A DNA stretch of 55,375 nucleotides from Magnetococcales bacterium. Its GTDB lineage: Bacteria; Pseudomonadota; Magnetococcia; Magnetococcales; JADFYX01. Below, in pieces: positions 15,785 through 25,261 of the stretch. Each line of letters starts with the position of its first letter. The first letter of the stretch is position 1. The notes below the pieces were generated by a model, which saw only the letters and a list, made by a program, of their open reading frames with translations, was not told the DNA's origin and ran no database searches. The position numbers and the translations under genes were made by a program. The stretch covers positions 1 to 55,375 of the forward strand of contig JADFZU010000014.1 of the NCBI GenBank assembly GCA_015232365.1, written 5' to 3'.

Positions 15785-17392
15785 ATGTCAAAAGCACTTC
15801 TGATCGTTCCGCACTTTTGGGATACGGTGTGTGTTCCCCTTGGAGTCTCCTCTCTTAAGGCTTATTGCGAGCCTCACGGTCACCAGATAGCTCTGTTTGA
15901 CTATAATATGGTTGGCGATATTTTCAGTATACAAAAAGAGTATTTCGCTCTTGGTTGTAAGCAGTTTCCCGGTTGGAAAAATTGGAACATGGCCCGTAAC
16001 GGTACAGAGACGTTAGCTCTGCATCAGTTGGTATATCTTTTTACCAGGGAACAGCCAAACTACAAAGAGTTGTGTGCCGAGATTGTCAATGTTAACGGAG
16101 CACCGAAAGAGTCGTTTATGGCTGCTTTTGATGTGGCCCAATTTGATCTACTCTTTGAGCGTCTCTATAGCCGGGTCGAGGAGATTCTCCGTGGACTGTT
16201 GGATCGTCATCAGCCGGATGTTGTCGGCTGCTCTCTCTATAACTCAACCTGGCCGGCAACACTTTTTATCTTGAAGCTGGTTAAAAAATTACGTCCAGCA
16301 ACACGGACTGTAGTTGGTGGTCCTGGGCCTATTATGGGGATTATCTCCAAGGAAGAGGAGATACAGTCCTTTTATAATGCACATGATTGCATCGACTATT
16401 ATGTAGTTGGTGAAGGAGAGGCGGCTTTTCTAGAGATACTAGACAATAGCACTCTGCCTCCGGCTATTGTCCGCCCGGCAAGCTATGTTAAAAAGCTTGG
16501 TGAGCTACCTCTGCCTGACTATGGAGACCTTGATTTACGATACTATCTCTCCCTCTCTATAGCCAGTGCCAGGGGCTGCCCTTATGAGTGCTCTTTCTGT
16601 GCAGAAACAATTTTTTGGAAGGGGTTCCGCTCCACCTCAAAAGCACTATTTTTTGAGAAGGTAAAAAGCCTTGCTGAAAAATATAATCGCCGTTGCCTCT
16701 ATATTTGTGATTCATTATCAAACCATATTATAAGCTCTTTAACCGATTTGACCCACAGAGAGAAACTCCCCTTCAAATATGACTGTTATCTCCGGGCCGA
16801 TGTCTCTTGCACCCATGAAGACCGGGCCAAACTTTGGAGTCTTGGTGGTCTGCACCGGGCCAGATTGGGGATGGAGTCGGCTAGTCAAAGAATTCTTGAT
16901 GAGATGGTGAAAAAAACCGATGTGGCAACTATGGAGAAGAGTCTGGCGGTGCTATCCGGTGCCGATATTGTTACCAGCACTTTATGGATTGTCGGTTATC
17001 CAGGTGAGACAGAAGAAGAGTTTTCTGAAACTTTGAGCTTTATCAAACGCAATAAAAACCACATTCACCAAGCCGACCCCTGGCTGTTTCAATTTCATCC
17101 TGATGGGCTAGCCGGGTCGGATCAGCTAGTAGGTTCTGGGGTTGCCAGCAGATTTAGCCCCCAACTTAATAAACTGTTTGCCATCACTCCATATGTTATC
17201 GGTAAAGGTTTGAGCCTACAGGAGAGATTTGACCGCCTGGAGAGGTTTGAAAGGGCCAGGGTTGAGGCTGGGATATCAAACCCTTATTCTTTTGAGGAGT
17301 GGAATATGGCCGACCACAGGTGGCAGGAGTTGGGGCATAAACGGCCTTTGACTCTAGTTGATCATATGGCTTCTCTCTCAAGGTCAAGATAA
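15785..17392 (+). CDS. B12-binding-domain radical SAM enzyme
   Basis: This 535-residue protein has an N-terminal Rossmann-like cobalamin-binding-type domain (about 1-220; VVGCSLYNSTWPA, TVVGGPG, YVVGEGE) and a radical SAM domain with ARGCPYECSFC, supplying Cys265, Cys269 and Cys272 for the [4Fe-4S] cluster. A DxHxxG cobalamin-ligand motif is not evident. The family performs radical methylations, ring rearrangements or unusual C-C chemistry, often on natural products or lipids. It starts a same-strand run in which the next gene begins 3 bp after its stop and a MBOAT enzyme, an acyl carrier protein and an FkbH-like protein follow. The substrate is unknown. Confidence 0.9.
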   Translation: MSKALLIVPHFWDTVCVPLGVSSLKAYCEPHGHQIALFDYNMVGDIFSIQKEYFALGCKQFPGWKNWNMARNGTETLALHQLVYLFTREQPNYKELCAEIVNVNGAPKESFMAAFDVAQFDLLFERLYSRVEEILRGLLDRHQPDVVGCSLYNSTWPATLFILKLVKKLRPATRTVVGGPGPIMGIISKEEEIQSFYNAHDCIDYYVVGEGEAAFLEILDNSTLPPAIVRPASYVKKLGELPLPDYGDLDLRYYLSLSIASARGCPYECSFCAETIFWKGFRSTSKALFFEKVKSLAEKYNRRCLYICDSLSNHIISSLTDLTHREKLPFKYDCYLRADVSCTHEDRAKLWSLGGLHRARLGMESASQRILDEMVKKTDVATMEKSLAVLSGADIVTSTLWIVGYPGETEEEFSETLSFIKRNKNHIHQADPWLFQFHPDGLAGSDQLVGSGVASRFSPQLNKLFAITPYVIGKGLSLQERFDRLERFERARVEAGISNPYSFEEWNMADHRWQELGHKRPLTLVDHMASLSRSR

Positions 17393-17395
17393 ATT

Positions 17396-18481
17396 ATGGA
17401 GAGCAATAATCGTCGGTTGGCATCAAACAGCTCCATCATACAGTTAATTGTTATTATCTGTGCTATTTTTGTTACTCCAATGCTAATTGATAGCGACTAT
17501 AGATTTAACTATAAATTTGATCCAGTTCACAAAAAACAGCTAGTTGATTTAAAACCAGAATATATTTTTGTTGGAAGCTCCATGCTCATATCTCGGATGG
17601 ATCTTGAGCATTTTAACTCTCTGATGGATGGTGAGAGTGGGTATATACTGGGGGACGTTGGTGCACTCTCATCTCTATGGTTTTTGTGGTTGAAAAACAG
17701 CCTGATTGCTGCTGATATTAAACCAAAGAGGGTCTTTATATTTTTTCGCGACGCAGTGTTGACCAGCCCGGCCAATGAGACAAAATCTCTATTTATGAGG
17801 GAGAAAATCCTTAAAAACTCACTGCCGGAAGAGCCGGTTTATGACAGGGTAATTGGTTATCATAAGGGGTTTACTGATTATCTTGAAGAGTGGCTTTTAT
17901 CTCTCTACCCAGTTCAGGAGGATTGGCATATAAGGGCAAAATGGGTTGTAGACAGTATGGGGTATGTTTTTGCCATGCCGGGTTATCTGGAGCACAAATG
18001 GCGTACCATATTCGATAGGTCATCGGTCTCACGATCTGAAATTGTGGAAATTATGGACGGGAGAAAAGATCTGAAAAGAGATATGGGAGAAAAAATTTTT
18101 GCCGGCAATATAAGAGACCGGAAAAAACGTGTTGAGTGGGCTGCGGAAAGTGCCAGAATCTTCAATTTCAAGGAGCGGCTACCAACATCATTTCTTCCTG
18201 AGATAATCAGGCTGGGTAAGGAGGCAGAGTTAGATCTGGTTTTTGTCCGTATTCAGTCCAGACCAAATGAGGATGGCTCTGTAGTTGACGGTGATTTACT
18301 CGTTAACTATGTAAAGGAGTTGAAAGAGTATGTTGCTGAGAGCGGCTACGGTTTTTATGATCTTACCGGAGATCCAAACATTACCTGGTCTATGTACAAT
18401 GATGGTGCCCATATAGCTCCTAAGCATATGAAGAGTTGGACTGAGAACTTTGTGGTGCGGCTTAGGGAGCACCTGCATTGA
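17396..18481 (+). CDS. SGNH-like membrane-anchored protein of an acyl-transfer cassette
   Basis: A single N-terminal membrane segment (about residues 14-31) is followed by an extracytoplasmic domain. VGSSMLISRMD near residue 58 resembles block I of SGNH-type proteins that accompany MBOAT enzymes (AlgX/AlgJ and DltD groups), and YNDGAHIAPKHM near the C-terminus fits the DxxH block. I infer a partner that hands an acyl group from the MBOAT protein to a surface polymer. The 361-residue frame is intact and overlaps the MBOAT gene by 4 bp. Confidence 0.7.
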   Translation: MESNNRRLASNSSIIQLIVIICAIFVTPMLIDSDYRFNYKFDPVHKKQLVDLKPEYIFVGSSMLISRMDLEHFNSLMDGESGYILGDVGALSSLWFLWLKNSLIAADIKPKRVFIFFRDAVLTSPANETKSLFMREKILKNSLPEEPVYDRVIGYHKGFTDYLEEWLLSLYPVQEDWHIRAKWVVDSMGYVFAMPGYLEHKWRTIFDRSSVSRSEIVEIMDGRKDLKRDMGEKIFAGNIRDRKKRVEWAAESARIFNFKERLPTSFLPEIIRLGKEAELDLVFVRIQSRPNEDGSVVDGDLLVNYVKELKEYVAESGYGFYDLTGDPNITWSMYNDGAHIAPKHMKSWTENFVVRLREHLH

Positions 18482-19893
18482 TTTTTCATAGCCTGGACTA
18501 TCTTCTGTTTTTTATCTTTGTTGTTGCTGTCTACTGGACTCTCAACCGCAAATTACAGGTAATCTTCCTTATTGGGATGAGCTATTTTTTCTATGGCTAT
18601 ATCCACCCATGGTTTCTCTACCTGATACTAACCTCAACAGTTGTTGATTATTTTTGCGGATTGTCGATGGAGCGACACCCGGACCATAAACAGACGGCAC
18701 TGCTGGTTAGTGTAGTAACCAACCTTGGGCTTCTGGGCTTTTTTAAATATTTCGGCTTTTTTGTTGATAATGTTTCTGAACTGTTACTTATGTTTGGCCT
18801 GCCGGGTTTTACCAATAATCTTGATATCTATCTACCGGTGGGAATTTCGTTTTATACTTTTCAGACCATGAGCTATACCATCGATATATATCGTGATCAG
18901 CTCAAGCCTCGGAAGAATTTTTTGGATTTTGCCCTGTTTGTATCTTTTTTCCCCCAACTGGTAGCAGGCCCTATTGAGAGGGCGAAAAACTTCCTGCCCC
19001 AGATTGAGTGTGAGAGAACCCTGACGGTTAAAGATGTTCAGAGTGGGCTGTTTCTGTTGATCTGGGGTTTTTTTAAAAAAATGGTTATTGCCGACAATGT
19101 GGCTTTTATCGCTAATAAGCTGTTGTTTTTGGAAGAGACCTCGTTTTTATTGGTCTGGGTTGGGGCTTTTGCTTTTGGGGTGCAGATATTTGCTGATTTT
19201 TCCGCTTATTCCGATATCGCCCGCGGTTCGGCCCGGCTTTTGGGTTTTAACCTTTCTATAAACTTTAACCATCCCTATATTGCTGCCTCACCAGCAGAGT
19301 ATTGGAAACGCTGGCATATTTCACTATCGTCCTGGATTCACGATTATGTTTTTCTACCGTTAGCTCTATCACGAAAGTTGCGCACCGCCACTGCCGGTTT
19401 GATTGTCAGTCTATTTATCACCTTTTTTCTCAACGGTTTGTGGCATGGTGCCGGATGGAATTTTATCCTCTGGGGAATCTACCATTTTTTCCTGATACTG
19501 CTCTACGGCTGGGCCAGATCCCACACACCAGAGAGCATCCGGGATAATTCATGGCTTAGGCCGTGGCAGGTGTTGTTGATGCTCTTTTGGAACCATATCA
19601 GTTTTCTTATTTTCTGGGAGTGGGAGTTGGCCTATACATTGCGGAATTTGACACTGTCTCCATTCGCAAATAGCGAGATACAGATTCAGACGGCAAAATT
19701 TCTCTTTGGTCAGACTCTCCTATACTCTTTGCCGCTATGGGGACACACCCTATTTGCCTATATTCAAGAGCGTTTTTTTGCTAAAGAGTGCTGGCAGGTT
19801 ACCCTGTTTCAAACAGTGGCATCCATGATCATGTTTTTTGGCATACTGGTATTAAGGGGTGACTCTGTAGATTTTATCTATTTTCAATTTTAG
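18478..19893 (+). CDS. MBOAT O-acyltransferase
   Basis: Membrane-bound O-acyltransferases move acyl groups across the inner membrane onto polysaccharides or other acceptors (AlgI, DltB, PatA). The 471-residue protein has about ten membrane segments. Family marks are SYFFYGY at the N-terminus, FPQLVAGPIERAK (about 158-170), the YWKRWHISLS block (about 275-284) and the catalytic His323 in NGLWHGAGWN. The start is a TTG inside the overlap TTGA with the preceding stop, which gives the expected MIFHSLDYLLFF N-terminus. Confidence 0.93.
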   Translation: MIFHSLDYLLFFIFVVAVYWTLNRKLQVIFLIGMSYFFYGYIHPWFLYLILTSTVVDYFCGLSMERHPDHKQTALLVSVVTNLGLLGFFKYFGFFVDNVSELLLMFGLPGFTNNLDIYLPVGISFYTFQTMSYTIDIYRDQLKPRKNFLDFALFVSFFPQLVAGPIERAKNFLPQIECERTLTVKDVQSGLFLLIWGFFKKMVIADNVAFIANKLLFLEETSFLLVWVGAFAFGVQIFADFSAYSDIARGSARLLGFNLSINFNHPYIAASPAEYWKRWHISLSSWIHDYVFLPLALSRKLRTATAGLIVSLFITFFLNGLWHGAGWNFILWGIYHFFLILLYGWARSHTPESIRDNSWLRPWQVLLMLFWNHISFLIFWEWELAYTLRNLTLSPFANSEIQIQTAKFLFGQTLLYSLPLWGHTLFAYIQERFFAKECWQVTLFQTVASMIMFFGILVLRGDSVDFIYFQF

Positions 19894-20069
19894 CCAGGAT
19901 AAGGTCCGGTAAAAAAATAAACCATCCAGCTTGCTTGTTTTTTGCTTTACCAGCTATTTTAAAAAAGATTTACAACAAACAAGTATGCATATTTTTTAGA
20001 ACTGATGATAAACCAAAATCCGGTGCGACCTGGACAATTTTTTCCGGACCAACTGTTTGGAGTTATAAA

Positions 20070-20315
20070 ATGAACAGCGATGAAATTCTTGCAAAAATTA
20101 CAACAATTATGCGGGAGACCTTCAACGCCCCTGCATTGGTAATCTCTCCTGAGATGACTGCAAAAGATGTTAAGGGGTGGGATAGTATGAAAAATATCTG
20201 GCTTATTGTCGCTATTGAAGACTCTTTTAACATCAAGCTTACAACGTCAGAAGTTATAAAAGTTGAGAGCATTTCTGACTATGTGGCATTGATTCAAGAT
20301 AAAATATCTAACTAG
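20070..20315 (+). CDS. Acyl carrier protein
   Basis: This is an 81-residue acyl carrier protein with the 4'-phosphopantetheine attachment site at Ser39 in GWDSMKNI. The usual hydrophobic helix III region (EVIKVESISDYVALIQ) follows. The ATG at 20070 is chosen because the upstream open frame contributes an atypical extension, and an 81-residue ACP is standard. It lies 176 bp after the MBOAT gene and 32 bp before the FkbH-like gene. In FkbH systems the ACP carries a glyceryl unit; that is the most likely cargo here. Confidence 0.92.
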   Translation: MNSDEILAKITTIMRETFNAPALVISPEMTAKDVKGWDSMKNIWLIVAIEDSFNIKLTTSEVIKVESISDYVALIQDKISN

Positions 20316-20347
20316 GTTTTTATAAGTTGTTGGAGAGAGATTTTGTT

Positions 20348-22252
20348 ATGAAAGAGTGGAGCCTCAAAGAGTGTTCATGGTTGCCGGAAGTGCCGACAAA
20401 CTTTCGTGATCAGTGTGTAGCAATCAGGAGCTCAACCGGTGATTCTGCCTCTGATCTGTACCGTTTAGCTCAGCACCGTCTAAATAGCAGCCAGCTAAAC
20501 TCATTGGCAGCTACTTTGAGTGCCGTCCAGAAAAACTCTGACTCCTGCCAGTTTAAAAATTACTTTCGTCTAGGTCTGGTGAGCAACGCCACTACTGCTC
20601 TTTTTGTTCCAGCCTTAAGAGCATCTGCACTGCGTTACGGCATATGTCTTGATGTGGTAGAGGCAGAGTTTGGTCAGGTGATGCAAGAGGCTCTTGATCC
20701 CGACTCGCCAATCAATAGAGCCGATCTAGATGCTGTTCTTTTGGCTCTGGACTATCGGGGGCTGCCTTTTCCTGAGTTTTTTGAAGGTTTTGGCCGTAGC
20801 GATGTTGTGACTACCGGCAACGATGAGGCTGTAGATTATATAAGCATGTTGCGAGATAAATTTAGTGCTGGCGGTAAGAGGGCTATTATTGTTCAGACTC
20901 TCCCTGCACCACCTGAGACCCTTTTTGGCAGTTATGAGTACCGGTTGAACGCAACCCTGCGGCGGCAGACGGAACAATTTAATAGCCGACTGGCCGATAT
21001 TTCTCAAGATTCAGCAGTTGTACTCTTAGATGTTGCCGGGCTTGCCAATAGAGTAGGGTTGGATCAATGGCACGATCCCATGCAGTGGAATTTGGCAAAA
21101 CTTCCCTTTGCCCAGAACCTTGTCCCCATCTATACCGACTATATAGCCCGTCTATTAGGGGCCATCCGTGGTCAGAGCCGTAAGTGTCTGGTGCTGGATC
21201 TGGATAATACCATATGGGGTGGGGTGATTGGTGACGATGGTGTGGATGGAATAAGTGTTGGCCAGGGCAATGCTCTTTCTGAGGCATTTTTAGAGATCCA
21301 ACGGACCGCTTTGAATCTGCGTAGCCGTGGAGTTGTTCTAGCTGTCTGCTCTAAAAACGAAGATGCAACTGCCAGACTACCATTTAAACACCACCCTGAA
21401 ATGTTGATTAAAGAGGAGCATATTGCAGTTTTTCAAGCCAACTGGATAGATAAAGCCAGCAATTTGGAGACGATTGCTGCTACGTTGAATATCGGTCTTG
21501 ATGCTTTGGTATTGTTAGACGATAACCCGGCAGAGCGGGCACAGGTCAGAGAGGCACTACCTCAGGTTGCGGTGCCTGAACTGCCGGAAGATCCATCTTT
21601 CTATCCACGGGCGTTGTTGACAGCAGGTTATTTTGAGGCGGTTGGTTATACCGCAGATGATCAGCAGCGGGCAGAGCAGTATCAGGCTAACTCCCAGCGT
21701 AGCAGTCTACAGAGCAGTTCTCGTAATCTTGACGAATTTTTACAATCTTTAGCAATGGTTGCCAAAGTTGACCGGTTTAATCAGCAAGGTCGTGGCCGCA
21801 TTGTGCAGCTAATCAACAAAACCAACCAGTTTAACCTAACAACCAGACGTTATACTGAGGCCGAGGTTGTCGCCATGGAGGAAGATTCCAGCATCTTCAC
21901 CCTGCAGGTGCGTCTCAAGGATAGGTTTGGTGATAACGGCATGATCAGTGTGGTTGTCTGCCGCACTGTTGGCAAGCAGTGGAATATTGATATATGGCTG
22001 ATGAGCTGCCGGGTATTGAAAAGAAGGGTGGAGGAGTTTGTCTTGGCCCAGATTGTAAAGCATGCCAGGGAGCAGGGGATAACCACCTTACAGGGGGAGT
22101 GGATTCCTTCGGCTAGAAATGATCTGGTAAAAGATCATTATGCCAATCTTGGGTTTACCCCTCTTAAAGAGCAAGATGGCTCGACTTTCTGGCAGCTTGA
22201 GGTGGAAGATTACCAGCCAGGTACTCCGCCGATAACTATAGAACAGAGCTAG
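20348..22252 (+). CDS. FkbH-like HAD-IIIC protein
   Basis: FkbH-like proteins use a HAD phosphatase domain to load a three-carbon glyceryl unit from 1,3-bisphosphoglycerate onto an ACP. The 634-residue protein has an N-terminal SGNH-like region with DQWHDPMQWNLAKLPF, a HAD core with LDLDNTIWGGVIGDDG (Asp284/Asp286 region) and VLLDDNPAERAQVRE, and a C-terminal GNAT-like region. The ATG at 20348 follows GGAGAGAG; the in-frame TTG at 20327 would place that site inside the gene. It is the last gene of the cassette and converges on the BioC-like gene. Confidence 0.92.
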   Translation: MKEWSLKECSWLPEVPTNFRDQCVAIRSSTGDSASDLYRLAQHRLNSSQLNSLAATLSAVQKNSDSCQFKNYFRLGLVSNATTALFVPALRASALRYGICLDVVEAEFGQVMQEALDPDSPINRADLDAVLLALDYRGLPFPEFFEGFGRSDVVTTGNDEAVDYISMLRDKFSAGGKRAIIVQTLPAPPETLFGSYEYRLNATLRRQTEQFNSRLADISQDSAVVLLDVAGLANRVGLDQWHDPMQWNLAKLPFAQNLVPIYTDYIARLLGAIRGQSRKCLVLDLDNTIWGGVIGDDGVDGISVGQGNALSEAFLEIQRTALNLRSRGVVLAVCSKNEDATARLPFKHHPEMLIKEEHIAVFQANWIDKASNLETIAATLNIGLDALVLLDDNPAERAQVREALPQVAVPELPEDPSFYPRALLTAGYFEAVGYTADDQQRAEQYQANSQRSSLQSSSRNLDEFLQSLAMVAKVDRFNQQGRGRIVQLINKTNQFNLTTRRYTEAEVVAMEEDSSIFTLQVRLKDRFGDNGMISVVVCRTVGKQWNIDIWLMSCRVLKRRVEEFVLAQIVKHAREQGITTLQGEWIPSARNDLVKDHYANLGFTPLKEQDGSTFWQLEVEDYQPGTPPITIEQS

Positions 22253-22296
22253 TTTTTTTAGTAAGCTCCATTCATAAACCCATCCCGTTAAATTTG

Positions 22297-23223
22297 TTAA
22301 ATATTTGGATCTAATGTCGGTTTTGGCAGAGCACAAGAAGAGCTGTTCTGCTCCTCTTTTCTGCTTGGGTCGGATTTCCAGCCGTGACCAAAAAGTATCT
22401 CCATGGAGACATTTATTCTGCCGTCAGGAAGGCCAAACCGCTGTTGGTAGAGCTGGGATAATTCGGTAAAATATCCTTTTGGTGTGAGGCCCGGCAGGCG
22501 GCTGTTGTGGTGGTTTCCTGCCCCCATTTTTTTCAAACCTTTGAGCAGTGAATTTGTATCGGGAAACGGGGCTTGTATTGGATCACGGTCGGCGATTGGT
22601 TGATAAAAACCAGTTGCGGCCAATAGGTCGCCAAAGCTGTGCATATCAGGCATATCTGGTGTTCTGGGCCAGACTTTTCCCCACCATTTTTTATCCAGAT
22701 CTGCCAAACAGAGCTTCAACTCTTGCAGTGACTCACCGCCAGCCATAGCCATTAAAAAAGCTCCGCCAGGCTTTAATACCCGGCGCATTTCACGCAGTGT
22801 AGCCCCTGGGTTGCTGCACCAATGTAGAGCCATGTTGGACATTACCACATCAAAGCTGTTGCGTTTAAATGGCAGTGTAGAGTCAGAGGTTACTAAGGCT
22901 GGTAAACGTTTGCGATGCAGCAGACCGTAGTATGGAGCGGCATGTTTTGCGGCGGCTGGAGCCATGGTTGCAGCTACTACATTAGCTTTAGGCCATCTTT
23001 TCCTGAGCTGCCCGGTCAGGATGCCGCTGCGTTCACCAAAATTTAAAATCTGCTTTGGCTCTATTTTAATCTCATCAAGACGGAGAACAAGCTGATTTCC
23101 CACCATGGCAACCAGTGAAGTTGGGTCAACAAGTTGATCACCTGACTTTTGCCATGAACGTCTAACACGCAAGGGGTCAATGTGGTGTGTAGGTTCTATA
23201 AAAGGGATAACAGTTTCATTCAT
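22297..23223 (-). CDS. BioC/NDUFAF5-like class I SAM methyltransferase
   Basis: This is a SAM-dependent methyltransferase whose layout matches BioC (malonyl-ACP methyl ester for biotin) and the related NDUFAF5 group. It has the DPLRVRRSWQK opening, a degenerate glycine motif (LNFGERSGILTGQL), FDVVMSNMALHW, and MRRVLKPGGAFLMA. The start at 23223 (MNETVIPF) follows a GAGATA site; in-frame ATGs further upstream would add 19 or 28 residues without family likeness. It is divergent from comF. No other biotin gene is in the window, so calling it bioC would be premature. The glycine motif, with Glu and Arg where GxGxG is common, is unusual. Confidence 0.75.
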   Translation of the reverse strand: MNETVIPFIEPTHHIDPLRVRRSWQKSGDQLVDPTSLVAMVGNQLVLRLDEIKIEPKQILNFGERSGILTGQLRKRWPKANVVAATMAPAAAKHAAPYYGLLHRKRLPALVTSDSTLPFKRNSFDVVMSNMALHWCSNPGATLREMRRVLKPGGAFLMAMAGGESLQELKLCLADLDKKWWGKVWPRTPDMPDMHSFGDLLAATGFYQPIADRDPIQAPFPDTNSLLKGLKKMGAGNHHNSRLPGLTPKGYFTELSQLYQQRFGLPDGRINVSMEILFGHGWKSDPSRKEEQNSSSCALPKPTLDPNI

Positions 23224-23336
23224 GGATATCTCTATCGATCTGTTTATATCTAAATTTGCTAGTGGAAAATATTCTGACATGGTAGCTTGCTTGTGTAAGG
23301 ATAACAAATAAGATCATTTAAAATATCTGGAAAGTG

Positions 23337-24083
23337 ATGATAGAAAACGGTTTAGAGTCGATCAGGACGGTAGCAAATAAATTTGGATCATCTCTTCTTG
23401 ACTTCCTTTTTCCACCTTATTGCCCCTTATGTAAAAGTACTACCAAAGTTGCTGATACCCTATGCTCTCCATGTTTAGACCTTCTACCCAGTCAGCCCCA
23501 AGCCTACTGCCTCAATTGTGGCGGTAATACATCTCAGGCTGAACTTGGATGTGGACGTTGTTTGGGGTCCATAGATTATCCTGATAGGGTCTATTTTCCC
23601 TTCACTTACGATGCCGGTATAGTTAAGCTGTTGGTCGGATATAAATTCCATGACCGCTCAGAGTGGTGCTCTCTTCTGGCCCGGTTGAGCTGGTCTCGTC
23701 TTGAGAGGGAGCTGTGCTGGGAGGAGCCAGAGCTGATTCTGCCTGTTCCGCTGCACAACAGGCGTTTTTTAAGTCGGAGGTATAACCAATCAGCTCTTTT
23801 GGCAAAGGAGCTGGCAAAAAAATTAGATCGGCCGCTGGTGACGAATGGTCTAAAGCGTATCAGGATGACCAAGCCACAAACCAAACTCTCTAGTCAGGGA
23901 CGGCGGGATAATGTCAAAGGAGCCTTTCTCGCTGATGAGAGTGTGGTTTCGGGGCGGTCTTTACTATTGGTTGATGATGTTTATACTACTGGGGCGACTG
24001 TGTCTGCTGCGGTAGTTGAGTTACGTCGTGCGGGAGCAAAGCGGGTTGCTGTTTTCTGTGTTGCCCGTACTTTACAAGATTGA
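23337..24083 (+). CDS. comF: ComF family phosphoribosyltransferase-like protein
   Basis: ComF proteins take part in DNA uptake and transformation in many bacteria. The N-terminus carries a zinc-finger set (CPLC, CSPC, CLNC, GCGRC; about residues 30-80). The C-terminal domain has the phosphoribosyltransferase signature LLLVDDVYTTGAT. The length is 248 residues from the ATG at 23337; a GTG one codon earlier is possible. It starts a short operon with grxC and the nitrilase. Many non-competent bacteria keep comF, so competence cannot be claimed. Confidence 0.92.
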   Translation: MIENGLESIRTVANKFGSSLLDFLFPPYCPLCKSTTKVADTLCSPCLDLLPSQPQAYCLNCGGNTSQAELGCGRCLGSIDYPDRVYFPFTYDAGIVKLLVGYKFHDRSEWCSLLARLSWSRLERELCWEEPELILPVPLHNRRFLSRRYNQSALLAKELAKKLDRPLVTNGLKRIRMTKPQTKLSSQGRRDNVKGAFLADESVVSGRSLLLVDDVYTTGATVSAAVVELRRAGAKRVAVFCVARTLQD

Positions 24084-24104
24084 TTTTGTTTGGAGAGTAA
24101 GAAG

Positions 24105-24362
24105 ATGCCAAAAATTATAGTTTATAGCACTACTGTCTGTCCCTACTGTGTAAGGGCAAAGATGTTGTTGGACAAAAAAGGTGCAGAATATGAAGAGATT
24201 AATCTGACTAAAAATCCAGATCGCCATGATGAGATGTTGGAAAAAACCGGTGGAAAACGGACAGTTCCGCAGATTTTTATCGGTGATAAACATGTTGGGG
24301 GCTGTGATGATCTGTATGAGCTGGAGTTTGAGGGCGAGTTGGATAGCCTTCTTGCCGGTTGA
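24105..24362 (+). CDS. grxC: Glutaredoxin 3
   Basis: This is an 85-residue dithiol glutaredoxin that reduces disulfides with glutathione. The active site is Cys12-Pro-Tyr-Cys15 in TTVCPYCVRAK; the cis-proline TVPQIFIG and the GGCDDLYEL glutathione-binding motif follow. The ATG at 24105 follows GGAGAGTAAGAAG. It sits 21 bp after comF and 3 bp before the nitrilase gene. Confidence 0.95.
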   Translation: MPKIIVYSTTVCPYCVRAKMLLDKKGAEYEEINLTKNPDRHDEMLEKTGGKRTVPQIFIGDKHVGGCDDLYELEFEGELDSLLAG

Positions 24363-24365
24363 TCC

Positions 24366-25172
24366 ATGAGTCAGGCTGCTATTATTCAGATGTGTTCCGG
24401 TCCTGACCGGGAGGCAAATTTTCTAGAAGCAAGCCGGTTGATGACCCAAGGGGTGGAGCAGGGTGCAGGGCTTCTGGTGCTGCCGGAATGTTTTTCGTTG
24501 ATGGGCCGGAGTGATGAAGAGAGGTTTGCGGGCAGAGAGGAGGTTGACGACAGTCCATCTTTACGGTTTCTACAATCTTTTGCTGCCCGGCATGGGGTCT
24601 GGATTGTTGGTGGCTCTATCTCGATATCCTCGCCAGGTACCAATAAAGCTACCAATAGCAGCTTTGTGGTTGACTCCCTGGGGGATATAAAGGCCAGATA
24701 CGATAAAATCCACCTTTTTGATGCCAATATTGGCGACAAAAAGCCCTATCACGAGTCAACGTCAATTCAAGCTGGTGACAAACCGGTGGTGGTAGATACA
24801 CCATTTGGGCGGATAGGGTTATCCATCTGTTACGATCTGCGTTTTCCTGAGCTGTACCGCAAATTAACGGCGATGGGTGCGACAATTATCACTGTTCCTT
24901 CAGCATTTACTGTCAGCACCGGCATGGTCCATTGGGAACTGTTATTGAGGGCGAGGGCGGTAGAGAATTTATGTTATGTTCTAGCTCCAGGCCAAGATGG
25001 TAAACATCCTGGCGGGCGGCGAACCTATGGTAACTCAATGATTGTCGAGCCATGGGGAAGTGTGATCTCACGCTCTCCTGACGGTCCAGGGGTAGCTTTG
25101 GCCGAGATAGAGCCAAAACGTATTACAGATGCAAGAAACAAAATCCCCTGTTTGAAATATCTGTCGTCATAA
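24366..25172 (+). CDS. Nit1-type carbon-nitrogen hydrolase (deaminated glutathione amidase-like)
   Basis: This is a nitrilase-superfamily amidase of 268 residues with the catalytic triad Glu41 (LPECFSLMG), Lys114 (YDKIHLFD) and Cys155 (SICYDLRFPE). The YDKIHLFDAN and CYDLRFPELYRKL sequences match the Nit1/YbeM group, which hydrolyses deaminated glutathione. The pairing with glutaredoxin (3-bp gap) fits a glutathione-related repair role. Substrate assignment is by family resemblance. Confidence 0.88.
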   Translation: MSQAAIIQMCSGPDREANFLEASRLMTQGVEQGAGLLVLPECFSLMGRSDEERFAGREEVDDSPSLRFLQSFAARHGVWIVGGSISISSPGTNKATNSSFVVDSLGDIKARYDKIHLFDANIGDKKPYHESTSIQAGDKPVVVDTPFGRIGLSICYDLRFPELYRKLTAMGATIITVPSAFTVSTGMVHWELLLRARAVENLCYVLAPGQDGKHPGGRRTYGNSMIVEPWGSVISRSPDGPGVALAEIEPKRITDARNKIPCLKYLSS

Positions 25173-25261
25173 ACTCTATTTGAGGTTGTTCGTAGAGATG
25201 CAACGGAGCTTGCCTACCTTTTAGATTTGGCTATCTAAAGAAAAAAACTCTGCTTCAGCTT

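Noticed and set aside
22297-23223. Firm bioC assignment
   Set aside because: The family likeness includes NDUFAF5-type proteins, the SAM glycine motif is atypical and no other biotin gene is nearby.
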